NCBI RefSeq assembly: GCF_000687475.1 | Contig: NC_057322.1 | Span: 1,550,001 to 1,614,000, forward strand | Source: Ustilaginoidea virens | Lineage: Eukaryota > Ascomycota > Sordariomycetes > Hypocreales > Clavicipitaceae | Direction of reading: 5' to 3' | DNA length: 64,000 bases | Shown here: positions 10,377 to 22,179 of the stretch, piece by piece | Numbering within the stretch: the first letter of the stretch is position 1 | How the letters are laid out: each line of letters opens with the position of its first letter | Notes under the pieces: model-generated | What the model was told of the DNA's origin: nothing | Database searches by the model: none | The model's input: only the letters and a program-made list of their open reading frames with translations | Program-made: the position numbers and the translations under genes

Positions 10377-12225
10377 ATGGCAGGCCCAGTACGTTCCCAA
10401 CAACCCCCTCCGGCCCCATCCAGACAAAAAAAAAAAAAGAAGAAAGAAAAAAAAAAAGCGAAAAAGAAACAAACGCGCCGAGCTTGCAGCAGCCTCTAAC
10501 CACCTCCAGCAAGCCGTTCTGCCGACCCTCGAAACCGTCCGGTCCGTCGTGGGGAAACCTCACACCGGGCCCGGGCGGAAGCCCAACCTCGTCCCCATAT
10601 ACCGCCAGATCTCGTCGGACCTCATCACCCCCTCGGCAGCCTACCTCAAGATCTCGGCCGCCTCCTCGTCCGACTACTCGTTCCTGTTCGAGTCGGCGGC
10701 CACCGAGCAGATCGGTCGGTACAGCTTCGTCGGCGCCGGCCCGCGCAAGATCCTCGCCACCGGCCCCGGGTACGGGCCCGAGACGGACCCCCTGCCGGCC
10801 CTGGAGGCGGAGCTGGCCGCCCACGTCGTCGCCCACGTGCCCGGGCTGCAGCTGCCGCCGCTGACGGGCGGCGCCATCGGCTACGTCGGCTACGACTGCG
10901 TGCGCTACTTTGAGCCCAAGACGGCGCGGCCGATGCAGGATGTCCTGCGCATCCCCGAGTCGCTCTTCATGCTGTTCGACACCATTGTGGCGTTTGACCG
11001 CTTCTACGGCATAATCAAGGTCATCAGCTACGTCCAGGTGCCCGACGACGACGACGACGCCGACGACGACGGCGCCGTCCGGCCCGGCGCGCTGGACGAG
11101 GCGTACGCCGCGGCGAGCCGGACGATTGACGAGCTCGTCCGCGTGCTGGCGTCGCCCGACGTCCGGCTGCCCGAGCAGGGCCCCGTCCAGCTGGGCCGCG
11201 AGGCCGAGTCCAACATTGGCCAGAGGGGCTACGAGGCCCACGTCGCCAGGCTCAAGGAGCACATTGTCCGGGGGGACATCTTCCAGTGCGTCCCGTCGCA
11301 GCGCCTCGCCCGCCCGACCAGCCTCCACCCGTTCAACATCTACAGACACCTGCGCACCGTCAACCCCTCGCCCTACCTCTTCTACATCGACTGCAAGGAC
11401 TTCCAGATTGTCGGCGCCTCGCCCGAGCTGCTCGTCAAGAGCGAGGCCGGCAGGATCATCACGCACCCCATCGCCGGCACCGTCAAGCGCGGCAGCACCC
11501 CGCACGAGGACCAGAGGCTGGCCGACGAGCTGAGGAGCTCCCTCAAGGACCGCGCCGAGCACGTCATGCTCGTCGACCTCGCCCGCAACGACATCAACCG
11601 CGTGAGCGATCCCTACACCGTCCGCGTCGACCGCCTCATGGTCGTCGAGAAGTTCAGCCACGTCCAGCACCTCGTCTCCCAGGTATCCGGCGTCCTGAGG
11701 CCCGGCAAGTCCAGGTTCGACGCCTTCCGCTCCGTCTTCCCCGCGGGGACCGTCTCCGGCGCCCCCAAGGTTCGCGCCATGGAGCTGATTGCCGAGCTGG
11801 AGAAGGAGAAGAGGGGCATCTACGCCGGCGCGGTGGGTTACTTTGGCTACGGGGGCGAGGACGAAAACGGCAGCGTCGTCCCCGGAGCTATGGACACGTG
11901 CATTGCTCTGCGCACCATGTTGGTCAAGGATGGAGTTGCCTATCTCCAAGCAGGTTCGTCCCATTCTTTACCCGCCTTCCCCCCCCCCCCCCCCCCATCC
12001 CCCTTCTCTCTCTTCCCCCTACCCTTTGGGTTTTTGCTTTTGCCATGGTTGGCCTCAAACTCATGTTGTGTGCGTCTCGCAGGTGGCGGCATTGTCTTTG
12101 ACTCGGACGAGTACGACGAGTGGATGGAGACTATCAACAAGCTTGGTGCCAACATGGCGTGCATCAACTCAGCAGAGGAATTATATCATCACCAGCAGCA
12201 GCAGGATGCTGCTGGCCAAAAATAG
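10377..12225 (+). CDS. trpE: Anthranilate synthase component I
   Basis: Converts chorismate to anthranilate, the first committed step of tryptophan synthesis, using ammonia from the glutamine amidotransferase partner. The proposed exons are 10377-10388, 10510-11953 and 12083-12225, giving 532 residues. The N-terminal region has FLFESAATEQIGRYSFVG, the area of the Trp-binding feedback site. The chorismate-binding domain shows GDIFQCVPSQRL, PSPYLFYIDC, GASPELLVK, HPIAGTVKRG, ELLVDLARND-like VMLVDLARND, FPAGTVSGAPKVRAMELI and the end GGGIVFDSDEYDEW. The last intron carries 18 C. The first coding exon is only MAGP, inferred because no ATG exists in frame nearer the conserved part; its acceptor at 10508-10509 is the least certain point. 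A purine-rich A tract lies in that first intron. Confidence 0.95.
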
Positions 12226-12980
12226 ACCGTTTGCATCGTGAACCCGTGTAAATAAGAACTTCCTATGCACATGTACGATTGGCAATGAGAGCAACTCGGC
12301 GCCAATCATTATCCATGGACCTTCTGGACACTGGATTGATGACTGTTAGTGAAAGTACCATTGCGACCCAACCGGATGCATAGTTACAACGACGCCATGC
12401 CCCGTCCCGGAGAAGGAATATAAAATGTAGAAATCTTTTCGATACAACGATTTTACACATCGAATGAAAAACGCCTTGCCCGTGCTGCCAACACCCCGTT
12501 ACACCCCCGGTGCAACCTGGTAACAATCTCCCAAGACTAGAGTACTTGATAAGCAATATGCCAATAAAAAGAGCCCGTGTCGCCAGTCACGCTACATTCA
12601 ATCTGTTTTGCTCGTCTGGATTCTTTCGCATAACCCTTTTATACCCCTGCAGCTCGTTCGGGCTGCTGAACCTGTCGTGAACGGTAGGGCTGTCGTTCAT
12701 TTCAGCTAGTTAGAATCCTCTTGCACTGTTCATCGTCCTGGCCACGCCTTGGAGAAGTGGATGTATTCTTCTTGATTCGGTATCTGATGGTACTCCGTGG
12801 GAAAGTCTTTCCTGGTGACGGATATGAACGGAGTGGGGAGGACTCATCCGGCGACATCGCAACTGCACATATCTGCCATTTCCAGCTCTGCAAAGTGAAG
12901 AAGCGAAAGAGGTCGGACTATCCACGATGAGGAAGTATCTCTTAATGTTCGGCTTCGTCAGAGACCCTGATCCCTGAAGC
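12226..12980. other. Convergent 3' intergenic region
   Basis: This is the 3' space between trpE (+) and the conserved unknown gene (-). AT-rich patches fit polyadenylation regions. No coding or RNA-gene signal is recognised. Confidence 0.5.
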
Positions 12981-14042
12981 CTATTCAAGCTGCTGAGTCT
13001 CGCCTTTCCTGTACGCGGCTTTTGCACGTAACGCAGCGATAGCACCGCCAACATCCTCGTCGTCATCCTCCTGTCCAATCGTCCAGATCCATTGACGCTT
13101 TTCCCCCGCACGCTTTTGCTTTCGGTTGACAGTGAATTTTGACGAGACGGGAGATGCTGCTCCCAAACCCGCCATTCTTCGTGTCATTTCTTCAAACGGG
13201 CCAGGTGTCTGGCCACCATCCTGGATTTCGTTGGGGCTAAAGGCCAACGTCGAATCTAGCATTGATTCGGGTTCACTTGTGGGAGAGCGAATAGAAGCAG
13301 GCGACGTGGGTGATGCATCATCGTTCAAAAGATCTATATGAGACCAAGTATACTCGAATGTGGTGATTTCTTGCTCCAGGGGACTATCGTATTCCACTTT
13401 TTTGGCAGCCTTCTCCTGGAGGCGTTGTGATTGACGCCTGGGAGAAGGTGGAGGAACAGTTGTTCTGGGGGGAAGAGGAGAGTTTCGAAGGATGCTTTGG
13501 AGACTCCGTGAGTGCGTATAGGGCAACTGACCGTTCCATCCAGGAAGCGGGAACATATTCCTGCGCCGGAGAGAATCAGTCACTTGCTGGTGACTCTGCG
13601 GTGATGATGCTTCGGTTGACGAGAACGGAAAGACTTGTGACGAGGTATCAACTGCTCCCGCAGACAGAGGCGGCGTGGCAGTCATTGCGCTGGGAGAAAC
13701 GAAATTCTCTCGCTGTGGAAACACAGGCTGAGCCGACAAAGGTGTCTCTGGACATGTCGCCACAAGAGGCGTCACAACTTTTTGCTTGAGCTTGTTGGGT
13801 CCAATTGGTGATTGAAGGCTGAAACGTTTTGGAGAATTGATGGCGGTTGTGGGTTGAGCTGGTACAGTCGAGGCGCGTTCAATAGCCGGGATGTATATGT
13901 TTGACATTGTATTGAACGCTGTTGGATCACTTGGATTCACGGCATCGCCACGCAAACCTTTCAACGGTGGGTTGCATGCGGTTTTGATTTGAAGAGACAG
14001 TCGCGGTCTCTTGGACATGCTCGACGGTTGCTGTGATGCCAT
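12981..14042 (-). CDS. Conserved filamentous-fungal protein of unknown function
   Basis: A single exon of 353 residues when started at ATG 14042 (MASQQPSSMSKRPRLSLQIK). An upstream in-frame ATG at 14168 would add 42 residues that do not look conserved. Conserved-looking islands are RPRLSLQIKTAC and DPTAFNTMSNIYIPAIE near the N-terminus, ILRNSPLPPRT and SPRRQSQRLQEKAAKKVEYDSPL in the middle, and QTPGPFEEMTRRMAG and KRQWIWTIGQEDDDEDVGG near the C-terminus. These spell a fungal family I know only as hypothetical. The sequence is Ser/Pro-rich and likely disordered, with no membrane segment or enzyme motif. SP and TP sites suggest regulation by proline-directed kinases, which is inference. Confidence 0.72.
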   Translation of the reverse strand: MASQQPSSMSKRPRLSLQIKTACNPPLKGLRGDAVNPSDPTAFNTMSNIYIPAIERASTVPAQPTTAINSPKRFSLQSPIGPNKLKQKVVTPLVATCPETPLSAQPVFPQRENFVSPSAMTATPPLSAGAVDTSSQVFPFSSTEASSPQSHQQVTDSLRRRNMFPLPGWNGQLPYTHSRSLQSILRNSPLPPRTTVPPPSPRRQSQRLQEKAAKKVEYDSPLEQEITTFEYTWSHIDLLNDDASPTSPASIRSPTSEPESMLDSTLAFSPNEIQDGGQTPGPFEEMTRRMAGLGAASPVSSKFTVNRKQKRAGEKRQWIWTIGQEDDDEDVGGAIAALRAKAAYRKGETQQLE

Positions 14043-15668
14043 GACTGGAAGGATGATTTCGCGAGAAGCTCGGCACCTCCTGCTACCGTTGTCCCAACGC
14101 ATGCCAATATAAGTATTGGAAAAAGTAAACAAACCGTGTTTTTCTTTTGTTGTTGTTTTTTGTTGCAAGGATATGACCTAGTATAGAAGCCTGACGTCGA
14201 AGGAAGGTATAGGACTGCCTGAATAGGGCACAGAGTCAAAGCACATCCGAGCAACTATTCCAGAACCAACAAAGCGGAAAACAGGCATCGCTTGTGGCTA
14301 TATACGGCAACCCAAAAAGCGGGCTCGCCATGCTCCCCTGGTCATGGATGACCTGAGACAGCAAGTGCTGTATCGTCCAGCGCCTGAGAAGCAATGTCTG
14401 AGGGAACACAGCTTACACAGGAGCAGTCGTTTGGGACGCGATGTTGAGGCTGAACAAAAAAGAGGGCTGAGATGGGGGGGAAGGTGACACGTTGACTGAA
14501 GTTTCCCCTCCTTCTTTTGGGCACCATCTCCTCCCCAAACACACCAGACCACATGCAGACTTTTACTGTGGTTGGGTCATCCTTCAGTGAGGCGGTTTGC
14601 AAGCGCTGGGCCCCTGTTGAGGCGTAAAGAGCACAGCACTTGCAACCGCAGAGAACGAGAGGTGGCCTGTTTGCACCACCAAGGCGTCTACCAGGCGTCT
14701 ATTTCATGCGGAGGCTTTCGCCGCGTCGCCTTTGGCGTGCCCGAGGGCAAGCGGGGTAGCAAAGCTAGCAAATTAGACAGACAGCTCATGAGATGCGTGT
14801 TCGCGTCCTTGGCCATGTTTGCTTGACGCAGTGGGAAGCGACCAGACTGCGACTGTTTTGCCCTCGAGACATTGTTGTTGTCTGTTGCTGTTGTCTGTTG
14901 CTGTTGTCTGTTGCTGTTGTCTGTTGCTTGTTCGCAAGACCCATTGGTTTGGTTGGAGAGGTGGGCAAAAGGACGGCAGAGAGTGGCCAGAGCAGCCTAC
15001 ACAAATCCGACCGTCGTCAGCCTGCAGCGCTTGTTTTGAAGGCTTGTTTTACCTGTAGGCTGTTGGGTGATGCACAAAGACAATGGCCAATCTCGGGCTC
15101 GTGCTCGTGCCATCCATGAGGTTGGGATTCACGCGCGTTAAGCTTGGGCCTAAGGTGGGCACAACCATCAGGTTAGGTTCGCCCTGTCGCTATATTAATA
15201 GCATGGAATGACAACAAGCTCCCTTTCTCTATTTCCCACTCGAGTCAATGCCTAACCAAGTTCAATTTCTGAAATGGCGTGTACCATGGCAGACTCCAAC
15301 TGCCAGGACAAGGCGCACAGTGCGAAACTTGAAATTTTGCACACCAATTGTTTCTTAATTCCCACGTTCGCGCCCAAAGGCTGTTGTGCATGGGATGCTC
15401 CTTCCTTTTCCTATCAAACAATGGAGATGCCATCCGGATCCGGATGTGAAGGTGGGCTGGTACTCGACCTTCATGCAGCAGTTTCGCAGAACCTACAACA
15501 AATTGACGGCACGTTCAGATTGCAGCAGATTGCTCATGATGGCCCCATCTAAACACTTGACCTTATTTGTCAGCAGCAAGCCAGTAAGAGACGCCCAGTG
15601 CCTCTACTGCAGCAAGATGAAGACGTCCACCGCGCGCCTGTCACCAGCGACGGTCGCATACCTGCGAT
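14043..15668. other. Intergenic region between divergent genes
   Basis: No convincing gene is seen. It includes a 13-bp tandem repeat (TCTGTTGCTGTTG, three full copies plus a part, 14881-14927). The left end is the promoter of the conserved unknown gene. The right end is the promoter of the polymerase gene. Confidence 0.5.
14881..14927 (+). repeat. 13-bp tandem repeat, about 3.6 copies
   Basis: Perfect copies of TCTGTTGCTGTTG at 14881, 14894 and 14907, then a partial copy. It is noncoding as far as I can tell. Confidence 0.85.
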
Positions 15669-17544
15669 ATGGATCAGCAATCAAGACTTGTGCCGAGGCA
15701 AAAACGTGAAAGCGTGATTCTGCAATTTGTTTGTGTATTTTGTTCCGCTCACAAGTCGCCTGCGTCGTAGCTGATTACGTGTTCAGGATTATGATTGCTT
15801 TTACGCACAAGTCTTGGAGAATAAGAACCCGTCTCTAAAGTCCAAACCACTGGGTGTCAAGCAAAAGAACATCCTCGCAACGTGCAATTACAATGCCCGT
15901 CGACTTGGCGCGAAAAAGCTCATGCTTGTCTCAGAAGCCCTCAAAACGTGCCCCGGCTTAGTGCTTGTTGACGGAGAGGATTTGACACCCTTTCGCGACG
16001 TGAGCAAGGCATTGTTCAATTTCTTGCGATCGCATTCGTGGAACGGCCGGGCGGAAAAATTGGGGTTTGACGAAGTATTTATGGGTAAGCTGCAGCTTCC
16101 CTACTTACTTTATCGTACTCTCTCTCCCCCTCCCTCCCTCTCCCTCCCTCTCTCTCTCTTTGTTTTTATTAATTTTTTTATTCATTTAAAGTTCCGTCGA
16201 CTACACTCAGCTAACCCCTTCGTTTTAGATGTGACAGATGTTGTTGATTACAACATCGAGTGTTTGAACACCAACTGCTTACGCCAATCGTTCTTCCATC
16301 TCTCCAAGAAGGATCCCGAAGCGGGTTTCAGTTGTGATTTGACATCTGTCGCTGGTTGCGTCGAGGGGAAGATTCCGGATCCCGCACCTCTCTGTAACAA
16401 GACTTACTTGAGACTCCTCTTGGGCTCACATCTTGCGAAATTCCTTCGATCGGAGCTGGAAACAAAGTTTGGTTATACTTCCACGTGTGGCATATCGACC
16501 AACAAGCTTCTAAGTAAACTAGCTGGAGCTCGCAACAAACCTCGGAACCAGACCACACTGCTGGCACTCAGCGACGATGATGCCGTTGCCTTTGTGGATG
16601 GTCACAAAACTAGACAGATACCTGGGATAGGGTCTAGGACGGCGATGCTGTTGGAGTCACATGTCCTTGGCGAAAAAGTTGAGCTGGAATCTCAATTTTC
16701 ATCGGCCTTGTTTGTACGAGAGGTCCGACAACATCCGTCACTATCTCCCAGCTTTTTGGAAACTCTCCTAGTAGGTCCAGGGGCTGAGAGGGGCGTCGGA
16801 GCCAGAGTATGGGGTCTTTTACACGGCGTTGATCCTACAGAGGTAAAGATGTCGAGCAACATACCGTCACAGATCAGCATAGAAGACACGTTCAAAGGTT
16901 TGGAGACGCTATCCCAAATCACAGAAGAACTGCACAAGCTCTCATGCTCGCTCATACGGCGAATGAGGGTGGATTTGCTGGCTTTAGATCATCATGCCGA
17001 TGTTCCCGGTACACAGAGATGGATTGCCCGGCCAAAAACTTTGCGGCTAAGCGTCAGGTCTTGGCCAGCGCGGCAGCAAAACCATTCTCAGGCTCAGGAT
17101 TTCAATCGGGTTTCTCGATCTGGCCCACTGCCCGGCTTCGTATTCGATGTCGAGGGTGCCATCGACGCTCTGGCGGAACAATTGGTAGCAGAGGCGCTGT
17201 TACCTCTCCTCCGCCGACTCCCGGGTGAAAAGGGCCAGAAATGGAATTTGCAGCTAATCAACGTTTGCGTAGCAAATATGGTAGCCACGGCTGCTGACGA
17301 CAAACAAGGCGTCGGGCGCGATATTTCCGCAATGTTCAAGAAACAAGACGAAGTGCTCCGCCCGTACAAGCTTGAGCCTGTTTCCGACCATGATGATGAA
17401 CCTCTGGACAGCGATGCCAATGACGAGTTCCTGTCAAACATGGAATGGGAACACATGGACCGCTCTGTTTGCACCACCTGTGGTTATTGCTTGCCCTTGT
17501 TTGCTATGCCAGCGCATACAAGATACCATGAGATGGGAGGGTAA
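15669..17544 (+). CDS. Y-family translesion DNA polymerase, iota-like
   Basis: A translesion polymerase of 557 residues with exons 15669-15728, 15787-16084 and 16229-17544. Intron 1 (58 nt) has a CTGATTAC branch. Intron 2 (144 nt) is very CT-rich. Splicing restores ILQF-DYDCFYAQV, with metal-binding Asp21, and the second catalytic cluster GFDEVFM-DVTDVVDYN with Asp115 and Glu116. Then come STNKLLSKLAG and the helix-hairpin-helix-like RQIPGIGSRTA. The little-finger region follows. The last 24 residues form a Cys2His2 finger (Cys534, Cys537, His549, His553), consistent with a ubiquitin-binding UBZ finger used for recruitment to ubiquitylated PCNA. No PCNA-interacting peptide is obvious. Iota versus eta assignment rests on overall pattern only. 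Confidence 0.88.
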
Positions 17545-18860
17545 TCCAGTTTGGCTCTCTGAAGATGAAAAGGCCTGCTTTTATTGTGACAAACGAGAAC
17601 GGTTCCGGTTTAAGCTTTATTGCCTGCTGCCTCGCATGATTCTCGGGCAGTACACGGCCTCCTGCGAGGCAAACCGCGTTCCGCGGTAAGGACGGTGGCA
17701 TCCGCGTGCGCACAGTGAGACTATCCAAGCAAATTGCTTGTTAGTGTGCCAAGCAAAAACATGGAGCCAGACATGATGCGGTTGGGTCAGTCATATGTCT
17801 CGTCACACCCGAGGGGGAAAAAAGATCCGTAGTTGTGGTGATGCAAAAAGTCATGCCCGGGAATGACTCGTAGTGGGCAAAAAGTTGAACACAGACACTG
17901 GCTTCTGGTATGCGTTGTCGATGTGTGAACAAAGGCAGGGCACGGCTGGAGCTTGGCCATTCTTAGCGGGCCTCACTTCTCATACCATGTTGTGTTTGGA
18001 ATCCTGTTAAACAGGACTGGGTGGTATTCCAGATTCGGATGCCAGAACTGTGAACTGCTCATGGTTCGATCCAGCCCGATGACGAATTCCCTGGATATCG
18101 GTAGTGCAGACGAACATTGCGCAATGCTGGTCCGAGGGCCGGAGTCTGCCCATCTTTTCTGCCTTTTCTGCCGTTTCCTTCCCTGCCGTTTCCTTCCCTG
18201 TCGTTTCCGCCTCCGTGGCATTCAAGAGAATGGCGCACTCGGAGTGTTGACGCAGGCTGATTCCAAATCCAAGGGACTTGTTGGTGAGTGCCTCTACGGA
18301 GGAAGGATTTCTAGTCTCAAGCTATCTGTCATCTCTCTTGGCCAACCCAAGCCCCCCCCTTCCCTCCCCCCCAGATATCACGCAAAAAGGTCGTCTTGTA
18401 CCAAAGGAGATGGGCATGTAAGCAAACCGAGTATGGTGACATCAGTCATTATCCTTGCTTGTGCCTGACACTTGCCACTGACCAGCTGCCAGCTGCCAGC
18501 TGCCAGCTGCCGCAAGCTACCCCCTCGATGGGCTTGACATAGGGTGGCACTTTCCAAACGCAAAGACTTGGCTTAGATGTGAACGCAGAGTGAGATAGAT
18601 AATGGGTAAGAGCTCCGGGTCCGTCATGTCGAGGAAAGGCTTGGTCTTCAATTCCGAGCCCTTCTTACATTGCCTTTTGGAGTTCTGTGTCCAAGGATTT
18701 TGCTGCTTGATTCATAGCTACAGGAGAAGGTCCTCTATTGCCCCTGTCAACGCCTCGAAGCTACACAGACGGGTTTACCCTTGAGTATTGTCCTCATTAG
18801 CAACAGTATCGGGCTCGATTTTGCTTCGAGTAACTCGGAACTGCCCATTTGAGGTGCAGC
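17545..18860. other. Intergenic region
   Basis: No gene is recognised. Short direct repeats occur: a 16-bp CCGTTTCCTTCCCTG-type repeat at about 18170-18210, and four copies of a CAGCTGC heptamer at 18483-18510. The right end is the promoter of the DUF726 gene. Confidence 0.5.
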
Positions 18861-21017
18861 ATGGGGCGCGGACCTCGTGGAAACGGGCATCAAACAGCTC
18901 GTAGGCCAGTCGAGTTGACGGGAATCGTTTCTTATGCTGAATGGGATGAATTCTCCACCCTTATCAACAACATCATTGACAGTATGCAAAAAAATGTCAT
19001 CAGCATCTTCGACACTCCAGTCCCTGTTTGCAGCGACAGTGAGCAACAGCAGCACCGTCACGTCTCGATTCCTCTTAATCCAATAGAAAGCAACAAGGAA
19101 AACGCGTCGGCTTTGAATCATCTCCGTGGAAGGGCTCCTGACGAGGCTTCCACTGCTATGCCTGAAAACATCACACATCATCAGGCCGTTGACGGAGAGA
19201 AGAGGGCTACGGCTTCGACGTACATGGAGCTGAAGAAGGAGGCGCTCGTGTATTTCGGCAAGTGGCAAGCCGGTGTCTTGCAGCGTCTTCGAGAAGTCAA
19301 AGTGAGCTATGCTGATAATGGTGCTCAACGGAGCCGAGGTCGGGGTCGGCGACTGCGTCCAGGTTCTCGCGCTGGACGCAGCGGCCAAGGTGGCAGAGGT
19401 TGTTTGATGCCTTCGACGTTAGCTACCGGTAAAGAAGATTATTTTGCGTCCTCTTCCCCTCCTCCCCAAACTCCCTCTGTTGTTCTTTCACTCGACGCTG
19501 TCAAGATTATCGCGCAGGCTGACCACGTCTAACACCCAGAGCCCAAGCGAGCACCAACAGTTCATGTAGATCCCGAGCTCGCCTCGAGATACCCGCCGAT
19601 TGCAAACGCTCTGTGGACCCTTCACCTGGACAGACGGAAGCTCTTGCTCCATATTGCCCTGTTGATTCTCGTCTCTCTTCAGGAATATTCCGCCAACTCT
19701 CGACTTTTGCTGGTTTCTCTAGCATCATCTCTCAACCTCCCTTTCAAAGAATATGAGAAAGACGAGATGCGCCTGGCTATTGCATTAGCTGAGACTGTCC
19801 TCGAAGAACCGGCTGAGGAGGAAGCGACGCCCAAGCTGGACGATGTCAAAGGATCACGCAAATGGAAGCCTGGCCTGGGTGGCGCGTCCAGCACACCGGC
19901 ACCTGCTTTTCTGGCCGCGCCTCTCCAAAACGCCGGCATTGGAACATCTCGGGGCGGTCTCGGGCTTACCACGAGTGCGGCTGCAGGCTTGTTGGGAATC
20001 ATGGCTGAAAACGGGGCCCTAATGGGGTCGCTCTTTGGAATGAACCCTACACGGCCGCTGAGCAAGTCGCTGGAGAATATCTTGAAGGAGGTTCAGGACT
20101 TTGCCTTTATTCGCTTGGCGTTCAGGGGACCCTACGAGTACGTCGATCCGAGAGGTTCGCCAGCAGAGGATCGCAGGCTTCGCGTAGTTGTGGCCATGAG
20201 CGGCTTCCTTTTACAGGAGGATGACATGACGAGAAATTGGCGTGGCCTCAGTAGCCAGACCGAGGCTTATGCCGTTCGATGGGAAACTGCGGCGCTCCTA
20301 AACTTTGGCCATGCTCTGGAAACGCTGATCAAGACCAAAGCCTGGAAAAAGACGAGAAAAAGCATTGCGTCAAAGACAAGTTGAGTCACGGGACTTTTTC
20401 TCTTGCTTTTTCTTCGTTACGTTGACAGTTACTAACAAGCTGGCTTAGCCCCTCGCGGCTCGGTCAACTCGAGCTGGCCGGCTCCCATTCTAAGAGTCAG
20501 CAAAATAATAGACAACTCGTGGAGTGTGGGCTTCGTACGGGCCGAAAAAGCCGGGGCCAACCTTGCAGACTCACTTACCAAACAACGGTTCCAGGGAGAC
20601 CGGCCCGTGTCGTTGATAGGATTCAGCCTCGCAGCGCGAACAATCTACAATTGTCTCATGTCCTTGGCGGAACGGCGGCAGTTTGGGTTGGTGGATTCGG
20701 TTGTTATGCTGGGAACACCTGCGCCCGCCGACAGCGGCGTGTGGAAAACACTCAAGAGCGTCGTCTCTGGCCGGCTGATCAACGTGTATTGCGAGAATGA
20801 CTGCATTCTGGGGTTCCTGTCGCGCACGTCAAACACGGAGCTCGGGCTTGCTGGGCTGCAGGAAATACGAGGGGCGAATGGGGTGGAAAATCATTGTGTC
20901 AAGTCGCTGCCCAAGGGCCATCTGAGCTATTCATCGTTGTTGGGCCATATTCTGAGGGATGTTGGGTGGGAGGATTTGGATGCGGGCGCCCTGGGCCTGG
21001 AGCGTCTTGCAGCGTGA
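18861..21017 (+). CDS. DUF726/TMCO4-type alpha/beta-hydrolase-like protein (Mil1-like)
   Basis: Three exons, 18861-19428, 19540-20379 and 20449-21017, give 658 residues. The last intron has an ideal ACTAAC branch. The family comprises membrane-associated proteins with an alpha/beta-hydrolase fold, and yeast Mil1 is linked to clathrin-adaptor traffic. Seen here: YPPIANALW and LLLHIALLILVSLQEYSANSR before the core, DVKGSRKWKPGLGG, LGLTTSAAAGLLG, KEVQDFAFIRL, then in exon 3 VGFVRAEKAGANLADSL, SLIGFSLAARTIYNCLMSLA with putative nucleophile Ser529, VVMLGTPAP and the C-terminal SLPKGHLSYSS. The hydrophobic glycine-rich segment usually found after SRKWK is poor here. Residues around 150-189 are Arg/Gly-rich and may reflect a missed intron or a divergent insert. 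Confidence 0.85.
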
Positions 21018-21732
21018 TGGACGAGTGTGGTGCTCGTGCTGGCTTGTGAATAGATGTTTTGCTGTAGAGAGGATTTCGAGAATCACATGGCCACGCTGTG
21101 ATGGCCCAACGAGGGATGGACTCGTGGAGCCTCTGTCTGTCATGTACGATGGTGGACCTTGCGGCATGAAGAAGCCACATCTTTGAGCAGCATAGAGAAG
21201 ATGTCTGAGCAGCATGGCTACGGAGCGTTTCGTGATTTTCCCAGAACCCGGGGTGGTGTTCCCAGCATCAAGCGCAGGATGCGATATTTCGACGGCTCGA
21301 ACCAGGCACGAAGCCTAGACGCGGACAATCCAACTGGCCCGAGGCAGAGGGGCACGGGGCTACGCGGAATCACCAGACAAAGAGCTCACGCTCACGCTCA
21401 AGTCAAGCTCACGCTAAAGCCAAGCTCAGAGCTTCCAAACCCTCATGACCGAAAAACAGTTCATTAAAACAGTAGCCGCGCTTGCACGGCGCCAACACGC
21501 TCTCGTATTCCGCACCTATGGCTGTCAAGGACGACGGGGGGGGGGAGACCAGAAATTCAAAGGAGATGAACGACATGAATGACGTGAGGAAGAAGGGGGC
21601 AGGAAAGAAAAAAGGCAGGGTGGGGGGAAGAGAAGACGGAAAAGTGAAGAACGAACGGAAGAGGAACGGAAAAAGAAGACGGAAAAGGAAGAGGTAAAGA
21701 AAAAGAAAGAGAATAGAGGAAAAAACGAAGAA

Positions 21733-21887
21733 CGAGCGAACGAGCGAACGAGCGAACGAACGAACGAGCGAACGAACGAACGAACGAACGAACGAACGAA
21801 CGAACGAACGAACGAACGAACGAACGAACGAACGAACGAACGAACGAACGAACGAACGAACGAACGAACGAACGAACGAACGAACGA

Positions 21888-21918
<31 letters not shown>

Positions 21919-21948
21919 AACGAACGAGCGAACGAGCGAACGAACGAA
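21733..21948 (+). repeat. (GAAC)n/(GAGC)n tetranucleotide microsatellite
   Basis: About 215 bp of CGAA repeats with scattered CGAG variants at both edges and a nearly pure core. Because the period is four, every frame on the minus strand reads as VRSFVRSF-type protein. Those frames are not genes. Confidence 0.95.
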
Positions 21949-22155
21949 TGAAGAAAAGAAGGACGCAGAAAAGAAGGACGCAGAAAAGAAGAACAAGAAA
22001 GAAAAGAGGAGAGAAAAAAAGAACGAAAAGAACGAAAAGAACGAAGAAACGAAAAAGAGAGGAAAGAAAAGAAAGTGAGAAACAGCCGCATTATTCCCTT
22101 TTCCGTAGCCCGTGATTCCGACCCTGCTAGTGCCATTTTTTCTGTCTTTTTGGTA

Positions 22156-22179
22156 ATATATATATATATATATATATAT
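22156..22179. repeat. (TA)n dinucleotide repeat
   Basis: About twelve TA units, directly next to a TACCTAGGTA palindrome. Confidence 0.9.

Noticed and set aside
10198..11964. 588-codon minus-strand frame over trpE
   Set aside because: Antisense shadow. The trpE motifs on the plus strand are decisive.
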